Shown here in pieces: positions 18,196 to 28,701 of a stretch of 64,000 nucleotides of DNA (positions within the stretch are counted from its first letter, which is position 1; each line of letters opens with the position of its first letter). The position numbers and the translations under genes are program-made. Source of the DNA: Zygosaccharomyces rouxii (Eukaryota; Ascomycota; Saccharomycetes; Saccharomycetales; Saccharomycetaceae); the NCBI RefSeq assembly GCF_000026365.1, contig NC_012995.1, forward strand, positions 870,501 through 934,500, given 5' to 3'. The notes beneath the pieces are model-generated. The model was not told the origin of the DNA and searched no databases. It worked only from the letters and a program-made list of their open reading frames with translations.

Positions 18196-19374
18196 TTATT
18201 TATCGAAATTAGTCAAAATGCTTAACAATTCTTCTGCATGTTTGGTAGAATCTTCAGCACGTACTGCAGGGTGTCTACCACCAGTTCTTAAAGGTCTTTG
18301 TTGGTAATTTCTACCAGACATTTGTAATCTAGCTCTGGGGCTTATACCACTAACCACTTTAGCTCTTAGCATGACTCTACCGTTATCCTCCACTGAAGCT
18401 TGTTGAACTTCGAATGGGAAAGTCAATTCTCTCACAAAATCGCCCATATTGTAGTCTACTTGAGACGTCATTGGAGAAGATGAACTAGCATTGGCGACAA
18501 ACCCACCAATGGCAGCTAGACGATCATTACCATCAATGTTTAAGAATCTACCTGGAACGATATTCTTTGCCACGACACCGTTTGGAGAGTTCTTCAGCTT
18601 TCCCGGAAGACTATAAGTTAAACCACCAGTACCAACTACGTTTTTCATAGTAGCCTTGTTTAAGCGTTTAGAATCACCATTACCAAATCCTCTTTCCGAT
18701 AAAAATTGTACCGCGAAACTGTGCAAGTCCCTGGGGGTAAAAGATTTATTCTTCAGAGCTTCTGGATCCTTGGATAATAACCACTGCTTGAATTCATTAC
18801 GCATGGCCTTAACGGATGGTAATCTTGAGTTAACGACCTTTTGCGTTGTTGCATTACCTGAATTTACATTAAGAATTGATGAGAATGGAGCTAACTGGTC
18901 CGCATGAGAGCTTGACCCCTGGAACAATGGATTTGCCTTGCCTGGATTGTATTTAGGTGCTATACCTAATTCTTGAAACCGTAGTCTATTCCATTGAGCC
19001 CCGCCGTTTGGTTCAAAAGTCGTTATACGCTCTAAAGTGTCCAGATCGTTAAAGATCAAATAGCGAGATTTAACTTTTGATGGAATTGAAGATTTTAAAC
19101 CCCATTCCTGACGATCTAATGTGGATGGTTTAGTTTCAATAATCTGATGTGTTGGATGGTAACGAGGGCCTGTTTGAACCAAAGGTTTACCGTTACGGGG
19201 AACCTGGGCCACTCTAGAATTTTTAATTAGCTGCGCAAGGCGCGCAGATGATAATGACATCCTGCCTGGAGACTCTTTGATGACCTTTTGATGGACTACG
19301 CTTCTAACTGTTGTTGTAGAGATTATTATATTGGGATTCGATGTTGAAAAAAAGTCATTCGTATCCAGTGACAT
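18196..19374 (-). CDS. MRP51: Mitochondrial small-subunit ribosomal protein Mrp51 (bS1m)
   Basis: Component of the mitochondrial ribosome small subunit, functionally tied to translation of mRNAs with COX2 and COX3 leaders. Conserved segments include LAQLIKNSRVAQVPRNGKPL near the N-terminus, RYLIFNDLDTLERIT, and the C-terminal RPLRTGGRHPAVRAEDSTKH, which fits contact with rRNA. The reading frame starts with an ATG at 19374 (392 residues). A second in-frame ATG at 19260 (354 residues, beginning MSLSSARLAQLIK) is closer to the S. cerevisiae length of 344 and may be the true start. The extra 38 residues are Ser/Thr/Asn-rich. Position corresponds to YPL118W. Confidence 0.9.
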   Translation of the reverse strand: MSLDTNDFFSTSNPNIIISTTTVRSVVHQKVIKESPGRMSLSSARLAQLIKNSRVAQVPRNGKPLVQTGPRYHPTHQIIETKPSTLDRQEWGLKSSIPSKVKSRYLIFNDLDTLERITTFEPNGGAQWNRLRFQELGIAPKYNPGKANPLFQGSSSHADQLAPFSSILNVNSGNATTQKVVNSRLPSVKAMRNEFKQWLLSKDPEALKNKSFTPRDLHSFAVQFLSERGFGNGDSKRLNKATMKNVVGTGGLTYSLPGKLKNSPNGVVAKNIVPGRFLNIDGNDRLAAIGGFVANASSSSPMTSQVDYNMGDFVRELTFPFEVQQASVEDNGRVMLRAKVVSGISPRARLQMSGRNYQQRPLRTGGRHPAVRAEDSTKHAEELLSILTNFDK

Positions 19375-19911
19375 AGTCTAGTAGTATAAAGAATTCATAT
19401 GTAAAATATTCAAGTATTCAGAATTTGGACAAGAGGGCTCGAGACAGCTTGGTACATTTCTATTGCCTCAAGTTCTCCGTTCCATTTATTTTGCACTTTT
19501 TTCGACCAATTTTGGCCAAGTAACTTATATGATATCAATGAGAGCGTAAGTACCCACTTTTTGAAAGATGTACCCTATCTGATTTACGCGCGCCCTTCCT
19601 CTGTACCCTAGGGTACAGCACTATTGAGCCCTAGGGTACATGTCTCCGGGCCCTAACTACTTTATGCGTGCCCTATCCGGTACCCTACCCAATGCCCTAA
19701 TATGCATTCGTACCGCATGACAACAAAAATTTTTCCGCAGAAGAAAGAAAAAAAAAAAAAGAAATGTGATGAAGGATTTTCAAAAGAAAAAATATATGGA
19801 CGATGAGTATATTAGTTAGCAACACACTACTATATAGACTAGACATAATACCACTCTACAGTGTTTCTCTGTCTATTACAAAAGATCTAATACGCTAAGT
19901 AATTAGATATT
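19375..19911. other. Divergent intergenic region MRP51-DED1
   Basis: A 537-bp divergent promoter. It holds a dense cluster of RCCCTA motifs (19572-19699), an AAAAATTTTT RRPE-like core (19725-19734) and an A-rich tract around 19741-19765, probably nucleosome-excluding, before DED1. No ORF was seen. Confidence 0.5.
19572..19699. promoter_or_regulatory. Cluster of nine RCCCTA motifs
   Basis: Forward RCCCTA cores start at 19572, 19605, 19628, 19650, 19670, 19682 and 19694. Reverse TAGGGT cores sit at 19609-19614 and 19632-19637. The site at 19601-19618 (CTGTACCCTAGGGTACAG) is a perfect 18-bp palindrome. RCCCTA resembles the Tbf1 recognition core (ARCCCTAA); two copies (19650, 19694) extend to GCCCTAA. 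Binding by Tbf1 is inference. Confidence 0.55.
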
Positions 19912-21723
19912 ATGGCTGATTTATCAAACCAAGTAGAAAATTTGAATATCGACGGTAATGCATCGTCTTATGTACCTCCACATTTGAGGAACAGCAGCAG
20001 ACGTCCTAGAAATGACGGTGAAGGCTCTTCATTCAATAACAAAGGTAGTTTCTTTGGACGTGGACGTGGTGGCGGATTTTCTAGTAACCGTGGTGGCCGT
20101 GGTGGTGGCTCTGGTGGCGGTTTTAGACCAGCAGGTACTGGTAGATGGATTAATGGTAAGCACGTTCCAACTGAAAGAAATGAAAAATTAGAATTACAAT
20201 TATTTGGGGCTACTGGTGATCCAAATTTCCAATCATCTGGTATTAATTTTGATAATTACGATGACATTCCAGTGGAAGCATCTGGTGAAAATGTTCCTGA
20301 GCCGGTGACGGAATTTACCAGTCCACCATTAGATGAATTGTTGTTAGAAAATATTAAGTTTGCTCACTTTGTTAAACCAACTCCTGTGCAAAAGTATTCT
20401 ATTCCTATCGTTGCCAACAAGAGAGATTTAATGGCATGTGCCCAAACTGGTTCCGGTAAGACTGGTGGGTTTTTGTTCCCAGTTTTGTCTGAATCATTTT
20501 TCACTGGTCCCTCTGAAATTCCTGAAGCTGCTAGAAGCTCTTATATGAGAAAGGCTTTCCCAACTGCAGTTGTTTTGGCCCCAACCAGAGAATTAGCAAC
20601 TCAAATTTTCGATGAAGCTAAGAAATTTACCTATAGATCCTGGGTTAGACCAACTGTTGTTTACGGTGGTAGTGACGTTGGTTCTCAAATGAGAGACTTG
20701 GACCGTGGTTGTGATTTGTTAGTGGCAACTCCTGGTCGTCTAAATGATCTTTTGGAACGTGGTAAAATTTCTTTGGCCAAGGTTAAGTATTTGGTCTTAG
20801 ATGAAGCTGATAGAATGTTGGATATGGGTTTCGAACCTCAGATTAGAAATATCGTGGAAGGTTGTGACATGCCAGGTGTGGACCAAAGACAAACTCTGAT
20901 GTTTTCAGCTACTTTCCCAGTTGACATTCAGCATTTGGCCCGTGATTTCTTGAGTGATTACATCTTTTTATCGGTCGGTAGAGTTGGTTCCACTTCCGAA
21001 AACATTACCCAAAGAGTGTTGTATGTGGAAGATGAAGACAAGAAGTCTGCACTTTTGGATCTATTGTCTGCTTCCAGTGGTGGATTGACTTTGATTTTTG
21101 TGGAGACAAAGAGAATGGCCGATCAATTGACAGATTTCCTCATTATGCAAAACTTCAGAGCTACTGCTATTCACGGTGATCGTACTCAATCTGAACGTGA
21201 AAGAGCTTTGGGTTCTTTCAAGACCGGTAAAGCTGATTTGCTAGTGGCTACCGCTGTGGCTGCTAGAGGTTTGGATATTCCAAATGTCACCCACGTTATT
21301 AACTATGATTTGCCAGGTGATGTTGATGATTATGTTCACAGAATCGGTAGAACTGGTCGTGCTGGTAATACTGGTTTAGCTACTGCATTTTTGAACAGAG
21401 GTAACAAGAATGTCGTGAAAGGTTTAATCGAAATTTTGTCTGAAGCTAATCAAGAAGTTCCATCGTTCTTAAACGATCTATCAAGAGAATCCGCTTTCGG
21501 CTCTCGTGGTGGTAGAGGCGGTGGCGGTTTCTCCAATAACCGTTCATTCGGTACAAGAGATTACCGTAAACAAGGAACCGGTTCCTTCGGTGCCTCCCGT
21601 GGTGGTGGCGGTAGCTTAGGTGGCTCCTTCCGTGGTGGCGGCAACAGTGGCAGCTCCTGGGGAGGTGGCAGATCTTCTAATTGGGATTCTTTCGGTTCTG
21701 CTGGTGGTAACTCCTGGTGGTAA
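19912..21723 (+). CDS. DED1: DEAD-box RNA helicase Ded1/Dbp1
   Basis: ATP-dependent RNA helicase that promotes 48S scanning during translation initiation; cytoplasmic. The single gene stands for the S. cerevisiae pair DED1 (YOR204W) and DBP1 (YPL119C). 603 residues. The N-terminus has the eIF4E/Caf20-type YVPPHLR motif followed by RGG/GGG repeats (about 45-75). Helicase motifs are in order: FVKPTPVQ (Q motif), AQTGSGKT (I), PTRELA (Ia), TPGR (Ib), DEAD (II), SAT (III), then ARGLDIP (V) and [10 protein letters not shown] (VI). The C-terminus is again RGG/Gly/Ser-rich and ends GGNSWW, the usual Ded1 tail. Strong codon bias toward preferred yeast codons points to high expression. Confidence 0.97.
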   Translation: MADLSNQVENLNIDGNASSYVPPHLRNSSRRPRNDGEGSSFNNKGSFFGRGRGGGFSSNRGGRGGGSGGGFRPAGTGRWINGKHVPTERNEKLELQLFGATGDPNFQSSGINFDNYDDIPVEASGENVPEPVTEFTSPPLDELLLENIKFAHFVKPTPVQKYSIPIVANKRDLMACAQTGSGKTGGFLFPVLSESFFTGPSEIPEAARSSYMRKAFPTAVVLAPTRELATQIFDEAKKFTYRSWVRPTVVYGGSDVGSQMRDLDRGCDLLVATPGRLNDLLERGKISLAKVKYLVLDEADRMLDMGFEPQIRNIVEGCDMPGVDQRQTLMFSATFPVDIQHLARDFLSDYIFLSVGRVGSTSENITQRVLYVEDEDKKSALLDLLSASSGGLTLIFVETKRMADQLTDFLIMQNFRATAIHGDRTQSERERALGSFKTGKADLLVATAVAARGLDIPNVTHVINYDLPGDVDDYVHRIGRTGRAGNTGLATAFLNRGNKNVVKGLIEILSEANQEVPSFLNDLSRESAFGSRGGRGGGGFSNNRSFGTRDYRKQGTGSFGASRGGGGSLGGSFRGGGNSGSSWGGGRSSNWDSFGSAGGNSWW

Positions 21724-22413
21724 TCTTATTGATAAGGTTATTTCCATACTATTTTTTTTTTCTCTTTTATTGTATGTGCGCCCTTCAAGTGGTTTTTTTT
21801 TTATCATTATCGTATTATACAATTGTGCAATAGAATGTTCCCTGCTTGATAAGTTATTGATTTGTTTTCCCATTGCATGGTAACTGATTTTAATTATCAT
21901 CATCATTGTTATTTTTATTATTATCAATTCATTGCTTCCATTAGGAAATAAAAAAACCGTGAAACCAAGGTTTTTTTTTGTTTTTTTTTATTTTATTTTA
22001 TTTTATCTGAGGGCTTTTCATGGTGCATTTTCACTTAACTTCCTCCTCAATCGTGTTCATTTTTAATGATTACGATATTTTGTTTATTTTGCCGTTATTT
22101 TGTAATAAGAGGCTGCTGATAGAATTATTTTCAGGCCTTGTATGATGTCAAGAAGGATACATTTCGAAGAAATAGAATAAAAAAAAAAAAAAATGAAATT
22201 TAAAAATAAGAAGACAACGATTATTTTGTTTTTTTACTCGCTCATGAAAAATAGTTCCCACTGGTGGATCTATTAGCATTCATGGCACAGTTGTATAGTA
22301 GTTTTTATTAGTATATTAGTTCCCTTCTAATTATTACCCTTATTATTATTATCTTGTGTTTATTAATTTGACTATTTACATAGATAAACATCTGGATACG
22401 TATTGAATCACCA
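21724..22413. other. Convergent intergenic region DED1-RNR-like
   Basis: A 690-bp convergent 3' region, long for a tail-to-tail gap in this window. It is very AT-rich with T runs, an (ATTTT)n stretch near 21988-22006 and an A14-type run near 22180. A hairpin at 21950-21977 is listed separately. I found no ORF and no tRNA or convincing snoRNA. Confidence 0.4.
21950..21977. repeat. Hairpin-forming inverted repeat
   Basis: AAAAAAACC (21950-21958) and GGTTTTTTT (21969-21977) are 9-bp inverted arms around a 10-nt loop, between the DED1 and RNR-like 3' ends. It may help define 3' ends of one or both transcripts; role inferred. Confidence 0.4.
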
Positions 22414-25041
22414 TTATCCAGAACAGCTTTCGCAGTATTCATTCTCTTTGCCTCCACTACAAGAAAGTGGTGTTTTATCATGGATTCCATAAGCATCTTC
22501 CCCCCAGCCTACTGTACTATCAGATTTCTGTGATACAATATTTTCAATCGATATTTTCTTGGGATCGAAAAAATCGATATGACGTTTGGGGAAGGTTGTT
22601 CCGGGGTATTTACCTAAAATGGGAGTTTTCGATTCCTCTTCATCAGATCCATTCAATTCCACAGACCCTGTTAAAGTATTTTCATCATTAACGGTAAACT
22701 GAATGGCGGCCGATGCAGCTTGTGTTCTCAAATAGTACATTCCGGTCTTCAATCCGTGCCTCCATGCATGGAAATGCATACTGGTCAATTTCCCCATTGT
22801 TGGAGTTTTCATGAACAGGTTCAAACTTTGTGATTGATCGATAAATGGTGATCTATCACGAGCCATATCAATTAGCGGTCTCTGTGGGATCTCCCAAACC
22901 GTTCTGTAGATCTTTTTTATCCAATCAGGCAAACCTTGAATGTTTTGAACGGATCCGTTATCTGCTATGATACGATTTTTCAATTTTTCATTCCAAATTC
23001 CCAGTTGACAGAAATGATCGACCATGTATTGATTTACATTGATAAATTCACCACTTAATACCCTTCTTGCATAGACGTTTGAAGTCATTGGCTCAAAGGA
23101 TTCCGTATATCCAAGGATTTGTGAGGTGGAAGCAGTAGGCATTGGGCCTAAAAGCAAAGAATTTCTCAATCCTCTACCGTTTTGGATCCTATGCTTGAGT
23201 TCACCCCAGTCTCTGTACAAGAAATCATAGTTGTCCTCGTTTAATCCCCATAGGTCGAATTGTAAAAGACCTTGACTAGCTGGAGAACCTTGGAAGGTTT
23301 CATAAGCTCCGTATTCTTCAGCCAATTCGATCGAAGTTTCAACAGCAGCATGGTAGATCGTCTCAAATATCTGTGTATTTAAAATTCTTGCCTCTTGTGA
23401 TTCGTAGGGTATTCGAAGCATAAGAAATACGTCGGCTAAACCTTGGACGCCAATCGCTTCTGGTCTATTCCTCAAATTACTGTATTGTGCTTGTGGGATC
23501 GGATACTTGCAAACATCGATGACACGATCTAAATTTCTTGTTATTGTCTTCACCACTGCATGTAATTTAACAAAATCGAATATACTACCCTTATTAGTCA
23601 CCTGTACCACAAACGTGGGTAGTGCCACTGATGCCAGATTGCACACTGCAGTCTCATCCTTGGAACTATATTCTACAATTTCACAGCATAAATTAGAAGA
23701 CTTAATGGTTCCCAGATTCTTTTGGTTCGATTTTAAATTACAAGAATCCTTGTAAAGCATAAAAGGACCGCCTGTTTCCACTTGAGCTTGCAAAATCTCA
23801 GACCACAGCTTTTGGGCTTTAACGCGTTTCATTGGCAATGCAGTGGCTTCGTATTGTTCATATAGCTCTTCAAACTCCTTACCGTAGACATCACTTAGAC
23901 CAGGCGCTTCATCTGGGCTGAAAAGAGACCACTCACCATTGCACTGTACACGCTTCATGAACAAATCTGGAATCCATAGTGCAAAAAATAAATCTCTAGC
24001 TCTTAATTCATCCTTACCATGGTTCTTTCTTAACTGCAGGAAATCAAAAACATCTGAATGCCAGGGTTCCAAATATATACAGTATGCACCCGGACGCTTG
24101 TTTCCTCCCTGGTCCACATATCTGGCAGTATTATTAAAAACACGTAGCATGGGAACTATACCATTAGAAGTACCATTAGATCCAGACACATGGGCCCCAC
24201 TTGCCCTTATGTTGGAAACATGAATACCAATTCCGCCCGACGCCTTGGAGATTAGAGCTGTATCCTCTAAGGTTTTGAAGATTCCCTCAATAGAATCCTC
24301 TTTCATACCAACAAGAAAGCAGGAAGAAAGATATTGATTCACTGTGCCTGCGTTGAACAATGTAGGGGATGCATGAATAAAATATTTCCGTGACATCAGT
24401 TCATAGGTTTCAATCACAGAATCAATATCTTCAAAAGGACCATGGATAGCCAGTGCGACCCTCATAAAAAGGAACTGGGGAGTTTCGTGGATTTGGTCGG
24501 CATTTTTTTTTATCAAATATGATTGACATAACGTTTTCCAACCGAAATATGTGAAATTAAAATCTCTCTCATGAACGATGGCATCATTTAATTTTTTCTC
24601 ATACTTCAAAGCCATTTGTAAAAACTCTTCAGATATTACACCTTTCTTGGGGGCCCTCATAACTTTCTGTCGCTTACTCGGTACTCTATTGTCTCCCTCA
24701 GAAGTTACTCTTGTAGAGCTCCGTAGCTGCTTTAAATTTTCAGTAAAGGTGATTCCACGCAAAGATTTATGTAACTCATCAATCTCTAATCTGGCAGCCA
24801 AAATCGAATGGTCTGGATGTATACTTGTCAGGGAAGCTACGGTTTCTGCCGCATGTCTTATTACTTGCCAGCCCTCTACATCATCAGGCACACCACTTGA
24901 AATCTTCTGCACTATTTTATCAAAGTCTAAGTAGTCCAAGTTGAGCCCAAATGATAGTTCTCGCAGTTTCTGCCTCATAAGAGGTGGATTGTATTCATAC
25001 CCGGGGTTAGCATTACTCCCTATATCTGCAATATTTGTCAT
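22414..25041 (-). CDS. Divergent ribonucleotide reductase large (R1) subunit
   Basis: Class Ia R1, 875 residues (S. cerevisiae Rnr1 is 888). Catalytic parts are intact: the redox cysteine in SSCFLV, the NLCCEI active-site loop (Asn, Cys, Glu), the partner cysteine in [10 protein letters not shown], the MYYLRTQ radical-transfer tyrosines and a C-terminal CESC pair. Loop 2 (GGNKRPGA) and the specificity-site Asp in MKEDSIEG are kept. The N-terminal ATP cone is not: the usual KRDG signature is absent. Where Rnr1 has LDNLAAET, this protein has VIRHAAET, so the Asp57 equivalent is Ile61. It lies between DED1 and VPS30, where S. cerevisiae has no RNR gene. It is therefore probably an extra paralogue beside a canonical RNR1 elsewhere, predicted insensitive to dATP feedback. 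No MCB (ACGCGT) site was found upstream. Confidence 0.9.
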   Translation of the reverse strand: MTNIADIGSNANPGYEYNPPLMRQKLRELSFGLNLDYLDFDKIVQKISSGVPDDVEGWQVIRHAAETVASLTSIHPDHSILAARLEIDELHKSLRGITFTENLKQLRSSTRVTSEGDNRVPSKRQKVMRAPKKGVISEEFLQMALKYEKKLNDAIVHERDFNFTYFGWKTLCQSYLIKKNADQIHETPQFLFMRVALAIHGPFEDIDSVIETYELMSRKYFIHASPTLFNAGTVNQYLSSCFLVGMKEDSIEGIFKTLEDTALISKASGGIGIHVSNIRASGAHVSGSNGTSNGIVPMLRVFNNTARYVDQGGNKRPGAYCIYLEPWHSDVFDFLQLRKNHGKDELRARDLFFALWIPDLFMKRVQCNGEWSLFSPDEAPGLSDVYGKEFEELYEQYEATALPMKRVKAQKLWSEILQAQVETGGPFMLYKDSCNLKSNQKNLGTIKSSNLCCEIVEYSSKDETAVCNLASVALPTFVVQVTNKGSIFDFVKLHAVVKTITRNLDRVIDVCKYPIPQAQYSNLRNRPEAIGVQGLADVFLMLRIPYESQEARILNTQIFETIYHAAVETSIELAEEYGAYETFQGSPASQGLLQFDLWGLNEDNYDFLYRDWGELKHRIQNGRGLRNSLLLGPMPTASTSQILGYTESFEPMTSNVYARRVLSGEFINVNQYMVDHFCQLGIWNEKLKNRIIADNGSVQNIQGLPDWIKKIYRTVWEIPQRPLIDMARDRSPFIDQSQSLNLFMKTPTMGKLTSMHFHAWRHGLKTGMYYLRTQAASAAIQFTVNDENTLTGSVELNGSDEEESKTPILGKYPGTTFPKRHIDFFDPKKISIENIVSQKSDSTVGWGEDAYGIHDKTPLSCSGGKENEYCESCSG

Positions 25042-25184
25042 GATAATTAGACACTTGGAAGTTTAATCTAATTAGGTGGGATAGATATCAGTGATAAAAT
25101 CCATGTAAAAAACTCTTATTAGGTAAGCTTTACTCTCCTTGTGCTTACTGTTCATCTGTGTCTGAACTTTTCTTAGTATTCATT

Positions 25185-25202
25185 TGGCTTCCGATGCCCA
25201 TC
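25185..25202. promoter_or_regulatory. Motif shared with the RET1 promoter
   Basis: TGGCTTCCGATGCCCATC lies about 145 bp upstream of the RNR-like ATG and differs by one inserted T from a copy in the RET1/TFB2 promoter (35554-35572). Here its end is the inverted repeat CGATG-CC-CATCG (25192-25203). Factor unknown. Confidence 0.4.
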
Positions 25203-25303
25203 GCTCTACAAGGTGCGGCTTATCTCGTGACAGTCATAATATGGGGAACGTGATTAAGTGGAACTTAATATATGTGAATATAACCATCCAGTATTTAGCT
25301 TGT

Positions 25304-26755
25304 TCAAGCCGGTGAAGATTGCACCAAACGGCTGGATGAGAATGCCAGGAGCCATTTCGCATTAGTTAGTAAAAATTTCATTGCAATTGTCCATTCAATC
25401 CCCGGCTTGGCACCAAATAATTTAACAGAATTACCATTTATCTTGTCCTTGTGCATTAAATATGGTAGATCAATACCATCATCAACTGATTTGTTTGGAG
25501 ATTGATCATCTGTTGCTGAAGTCGCATTTGATCTCGATAGCCAAATCGCCATTTGTTGAATTATCGCTAGAATAGACACCATGGCTTTGTCAAAAGTAGT
25601 TTCTTTACGGAAGATTTTTCCCAGTCTAAAGTTTTCATTGCTGTAGACTTCGTAATTCTCCCATTCTTGAGTCTCTTGTATAAATTTGGATATTGTGGAA
25701 AAGGATCCCATTGGTTGTAATTTGTAATCATCTAGTTTAATCTTTAGTCTAGCACATATGGTCGCCAGCAGAAGAACTACTTGGCCTAAACCAGCGTTTA
25801 TTTCATGCCAAGGAACTGTCGTATTGTCAAAGCCGCCAATTCTTAGTCCATTGATGACACCAAAAGGACCTTCATGGGATATCTTAAACGTCTCGTTGTA
25901 AATATTAACTTTGCGCAGTTTATCAAGGTTATTCAATGTAAGCTCGTGCTGGTTCTTCAACGAACGTACCTCTTTAGAGAATTCCAATTGCTCTAAATCT
26001 TCAATGTTCTTTTTCCTCAAGTCTTCATTCTCATGTTGAATTTTGTCTTTCAAATTAGACTGTAAGCTTATAATCTCTTGGTCCAGTTCTTCGTCCTGAT
26101 GCTCCAACTGTAATAACTCTTTGAACAGCTTCTCCCTTTCCAATTTCAATTGATTGATCTCCTCTGAAGTTATATCCGGCGAATCCGAAGATGATAGTTG
26201 TTTCTGTTTCTCAATTCTTGATAGAAATTGGGTATAAGTATCTCTTTCCTTTGTTGCATCATCATACTCACTCTGTAAACGTTGGATCAGTATATTGCAA
26301 CAGTCCTGACATACAGGGTAGTCGATATTAGTCTTGGATGATAGTACGTTAAATACATTGGCAAGCGCCGTAACTTGTGTGGAAAGGGTTCTAGCCGTAG
26401 GAGAAGATGGTTGGTTATCATCAGGCTCATCACCAGAATCCTCTTCACGAAATGTAGTTTGCGAAGAAGCGTCGAGTGATCTTTGACTCGAGGGGTGTTC
26501 ATCGTGAGAACCATCTTGTAAGAACACATAAGAATCTAGTATGGAGTTCTGGATATTCAATTCTGTTGGTGAAACTACTTTGTTTAATCTATGCAACCTG
26601 TCAGTAGGAATGTTGTAATTATTTGGGTTGTAGTCATTGCTGAAGTTAACTAACATATCCCTCTGAGCCAAACTTAAATCCAATAGGGAACTGTCAATCT
26701 CTAAGGGAAGTTGACAATTCTGACATTTGAGTCCCGTCTCATCAGAGTTCCTCAT
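25304..26755 (-). CDS. VPS30: Beclin-1 homologue Vps30/Atg6
   Basis: Subunit of both Vps34 phosphatidylinositol 3-kinase complexes, acting in autophagosome formation (complex I) and vacuolar protein sorting (complex II). 483 residues, shorter than S. cerevisiae Vps30 (557). N-terminal cysteine pairs CQNCQLPLEID (about 10-20) and CQDCCNILIQRL (about 148-160) are family marks. A coiled coil spans about 165-285 (ERDTYTQFLSRIEKQKQ to SLKNQHELTLNNLDKLRK). The C-terminal BARA domain follows (from FKISHEGPFGVINGLRIGG to the end). Start at ATG 26755. It belongs to YPL120W; Atg38, another complex I subunit, is encoded at 46.7 kb in this window. Confidence 0.96.
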   Translation of the reverse strand: MRNSDETGLKCQNCQLPLEIDSSLLDLSLAQRDMLVNFSNDYNPNNYNIPTDRLHRLNKVVSPTELNIQNSILDSYVFLQDGSHDEHPSSQRSLDASSQTTFREEDSGDEPDDNQPSSPTARTLSTQVTALANVFNVLSSKTNIDYPVCQDCCNILIQRLQSEYDDATKERDTYTQFLSRIEKQKQLSSSDSPDITSEEINQLKLEREKLFKELLQLEHQDEELDQEIISLQSNLKDKIQHENEDLRKKNIEDLEQLEFSKEVRSLKNQHELTLNNLDKLRKVNIYNETFKISHEGPFGVINGLRIGGFDNTTVPWHEINAGLGQVVLLLATICARLKIKLDDYKLQPMGSFSTISKFIQETQEWENYEVYSNENFRLGKIFRKETTFDKAMVSILAIIQQMAIWLSRSNATSATDDQSPNKSVDDGIDLPYLMHKDKINGNSVKLFGAKPGIEWTIAMKFLLTNAKWLLAFSSSRLVQSSPA

Positions 26756-26926
26756 GGTTTTAAGAGACTATTCTGTATCACTACGATTGTCTTATCTTTC
26801 CTTTAATCTCTAGTCTCGGAATTGATTTCAAAGGATAAACGTTCGCTTTACTATTCTTCAAGACATCAAACATGAGATACATGACAACAATTCTATTTAC
26901 AAGACTTCTTCGTCGCTATCTTCTAC

Positions 26927-28624
26927 TTACCATCTGTAATACCAGTACAGATTTGGTCTTTCTTCGTGGAGCTTGCTTACCACTTCCAAAGGATCATCAT
27001 ATAGAAATCTTCGTGACGAGATATCGTTACTAGTTCTCTCCAAGTACATCTCTTTCATCTTGCCTAATAAATCAGACTCCTCAGGATCCACGATGTAGGT
27101 AGAACTTACTATTGGTCTGTCCTTGGGGCAGGCCGGTACTCTTCCCTTTGATTCTGTGTGCCGCCAGGATCCCTCACTGATTAGCGATTCGAGTGGCTCT
27201 CTTACAAGTACATCTATGCCTCTTGGGACCCAGAACTCGTGTAAGCCCTTAAATTGATATCTACCTGTGGTTTTAATGGTAAAATAACCTATGTCCTTGA
27301 GAACTACTTCAATACTACCTTGAAATGGCGGTATAACATGTCTAACGTAGTTCTCCCTCTGGCAAATTTGTGGATGAACACCACAGAATTTAGCTAAGGG
27401 GTGTGCATCGTCTTGGCAAGCACGAAATACTTCTAAACCTCTATTAATATCTGCAAATTCACGGCCTTCCCCAGGAATATAACTCACTACTTGGTTTACA
27501 GTACCTGCAGGAGGTTGCCAAAAAAAGATCCCGCCCACGGTATAACAATTGCCCTTCTCATTACCTTTCACGCTAATATATCTTTGCTTCTTAAGTTTCT
27601 TGGTATTGAACTTCTCAGTCTTCCTTGTCCTTTCGAGCCAATCCTTTTGGATTATATCTTCGTAATACGCTCCGTTTATATTAGTAGTGAATCCCGGCAG
27701 ATCGTAGATAAATTTATCACCTACTCGGTATCCCTGAAGATTTCTAGTCATATTTGGTATATGAGAAACACCTGCGAATTGATTCTTAAAGAAATGTTTA
27801 ATGTTCTTCAAATCTTTAACACTTGGTTCATTTGTAACTATTTGGCCCTTACGATCAGTATGAATCTTATACCCCAAATATCTTTGCATTACAGAATTGA
27901 TTAGTGTAGATTTACCCACATTGGCATCGCCCACTAAATAGGAATTGGCATTCATTGCAGCGTATGCGCTTTGAATATTCCAGTTCTTCAAACCGGAGAC
28001 AGCTACAGTTTTATTACTGATAATGCCCAATTGGTACTTCAAAAAGTCCTTGAAAAAAACGAGGGATCTCCTTTGAAGTGTATTCTTGTCATTCGCTAAC
28101 TGATCACCTTTGGTAAGTAAAAGAGATGTATTGAAGTGAGGAACCTCCAATAACGATTTTTCAAAATGGAATGGGAATTCAGGTAAAGGTACAACGTGTA
28201 AGATGTTACTACCTCGAGGAATTTTCTCAAGTACGTCTGTAATGGTATATCTTCCAAATTCCTTAAGATCGTACTGGTTCCTATGCAAAGCATCATTGCA
28301 TCGTTTGCATATTAGAGGTGATTCCATCGTTTCATTTAATTCTTCTAATGATCCTACATCTTGCTGTTCTTTAACATGTTGTAGATCTTGACTGAACAAA
28401 AGATATTTCACATCTTCTAACGACTGCAACTTATTGACAGTAGGTTTCTTGGGTTTAATATAGTATCCAATAGTCTTAGGATTCTCATTTTGCAGCTTAA
28501 TACCACACGAATTACAGTTGATCAATCTCGCTAAAGTAGTGGAAAACCATCTTCGAAATCTAAGCGTCATGAAGAGACAGCGAGATGGATGATCAAAAGC
28601 ATTCAAGAACTGTTCCTTCAACAT
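26927..28624 (-). CDS. GEP3: Mitochondrial GTPase Gep3 (Mtg3/YqeH type)
   Basis: Mitochondrial circularly permuted GTPase of the YqeH family, required for small mitoribosomal subunit/15S rRNA maturation. A Cys4 zinc-binding module comes first (CNSCGIKL and CKRCNDAL). The permuted G motifs follow: G4 as LLTKGDQL, then the P-loop GDANVGKSTLIN and then DLPG (G3). The 565 residues compare with 556 in S. cerevisiae. ATG at 28624 is the first start. An alternative at 28570 begins MTLRFRRWFSTTLARL, an excellent amphipathic presequence, and could be the real one. Divergent from NOC2 with a shared promoter, as for YOR205C-YOR206W. Confidence 0.94.
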   Translation of the reverse strand: MLKEQFLNAFDHPSRCLFMTLRFRRWFSTTLARLINCNSCGIKLQNENPKTIGYYIKPKKPTVNKLQSLEDVKYLLFSQDLQHVKEQQDVGSLEELNETMESPLICKRCNDALHRNQYDLKEFGRYTITDVLEKIPRGSNILHVVPLPEFPFHFEKSLLEVPHFNTSLLLTKGDQLANDKNTLQRRSLVFFKDFLKYQLGIISNKTVAVSGLKNWNIQSAYAAMNANSYLVGDANVGKSTLINSVMQRYLGYKIHTDRKGQIVTNEPSVKDLKNIKHFFKNQFAGVSHIPNMTRNLQGYRVGDKFIYDLPGFTTNINGAYYEDIIQKDWLERTRKTEKFNTKKLKKQRYISVKGNEKGNCYTVGGIFFWQPPAGTVNQVVSYIPGEGREFADINRGLEVFRACQDDAHPLAKFCGVHPQICQRENYVRHVIPPFQGSIEVVLKDIGYFTIKTTGRYQFKGLHEFWVPRGIDVLVREPLESLISEGSWRHTESKGRVPACPKDRPIVSSTYIVDPEESDLLGKMKEMYLERTSNDISSRRFLYDDPLEVVSKLHEERPNLYWYYRW

Positions 28625-28701
28625 TATGCTAGCACCAGGCTGATATCTTGAATTACTACAATAGTTTATATGTTGAAGTTAAATCATCAGGCACGGCTCA
28701 T

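Noticed and set aside
27491..27904. A 137-codon frame antisense to GEP3.
   Set aside because: It is a shadow of the conserved GEP3 coding sequence with no recognisable protein features.
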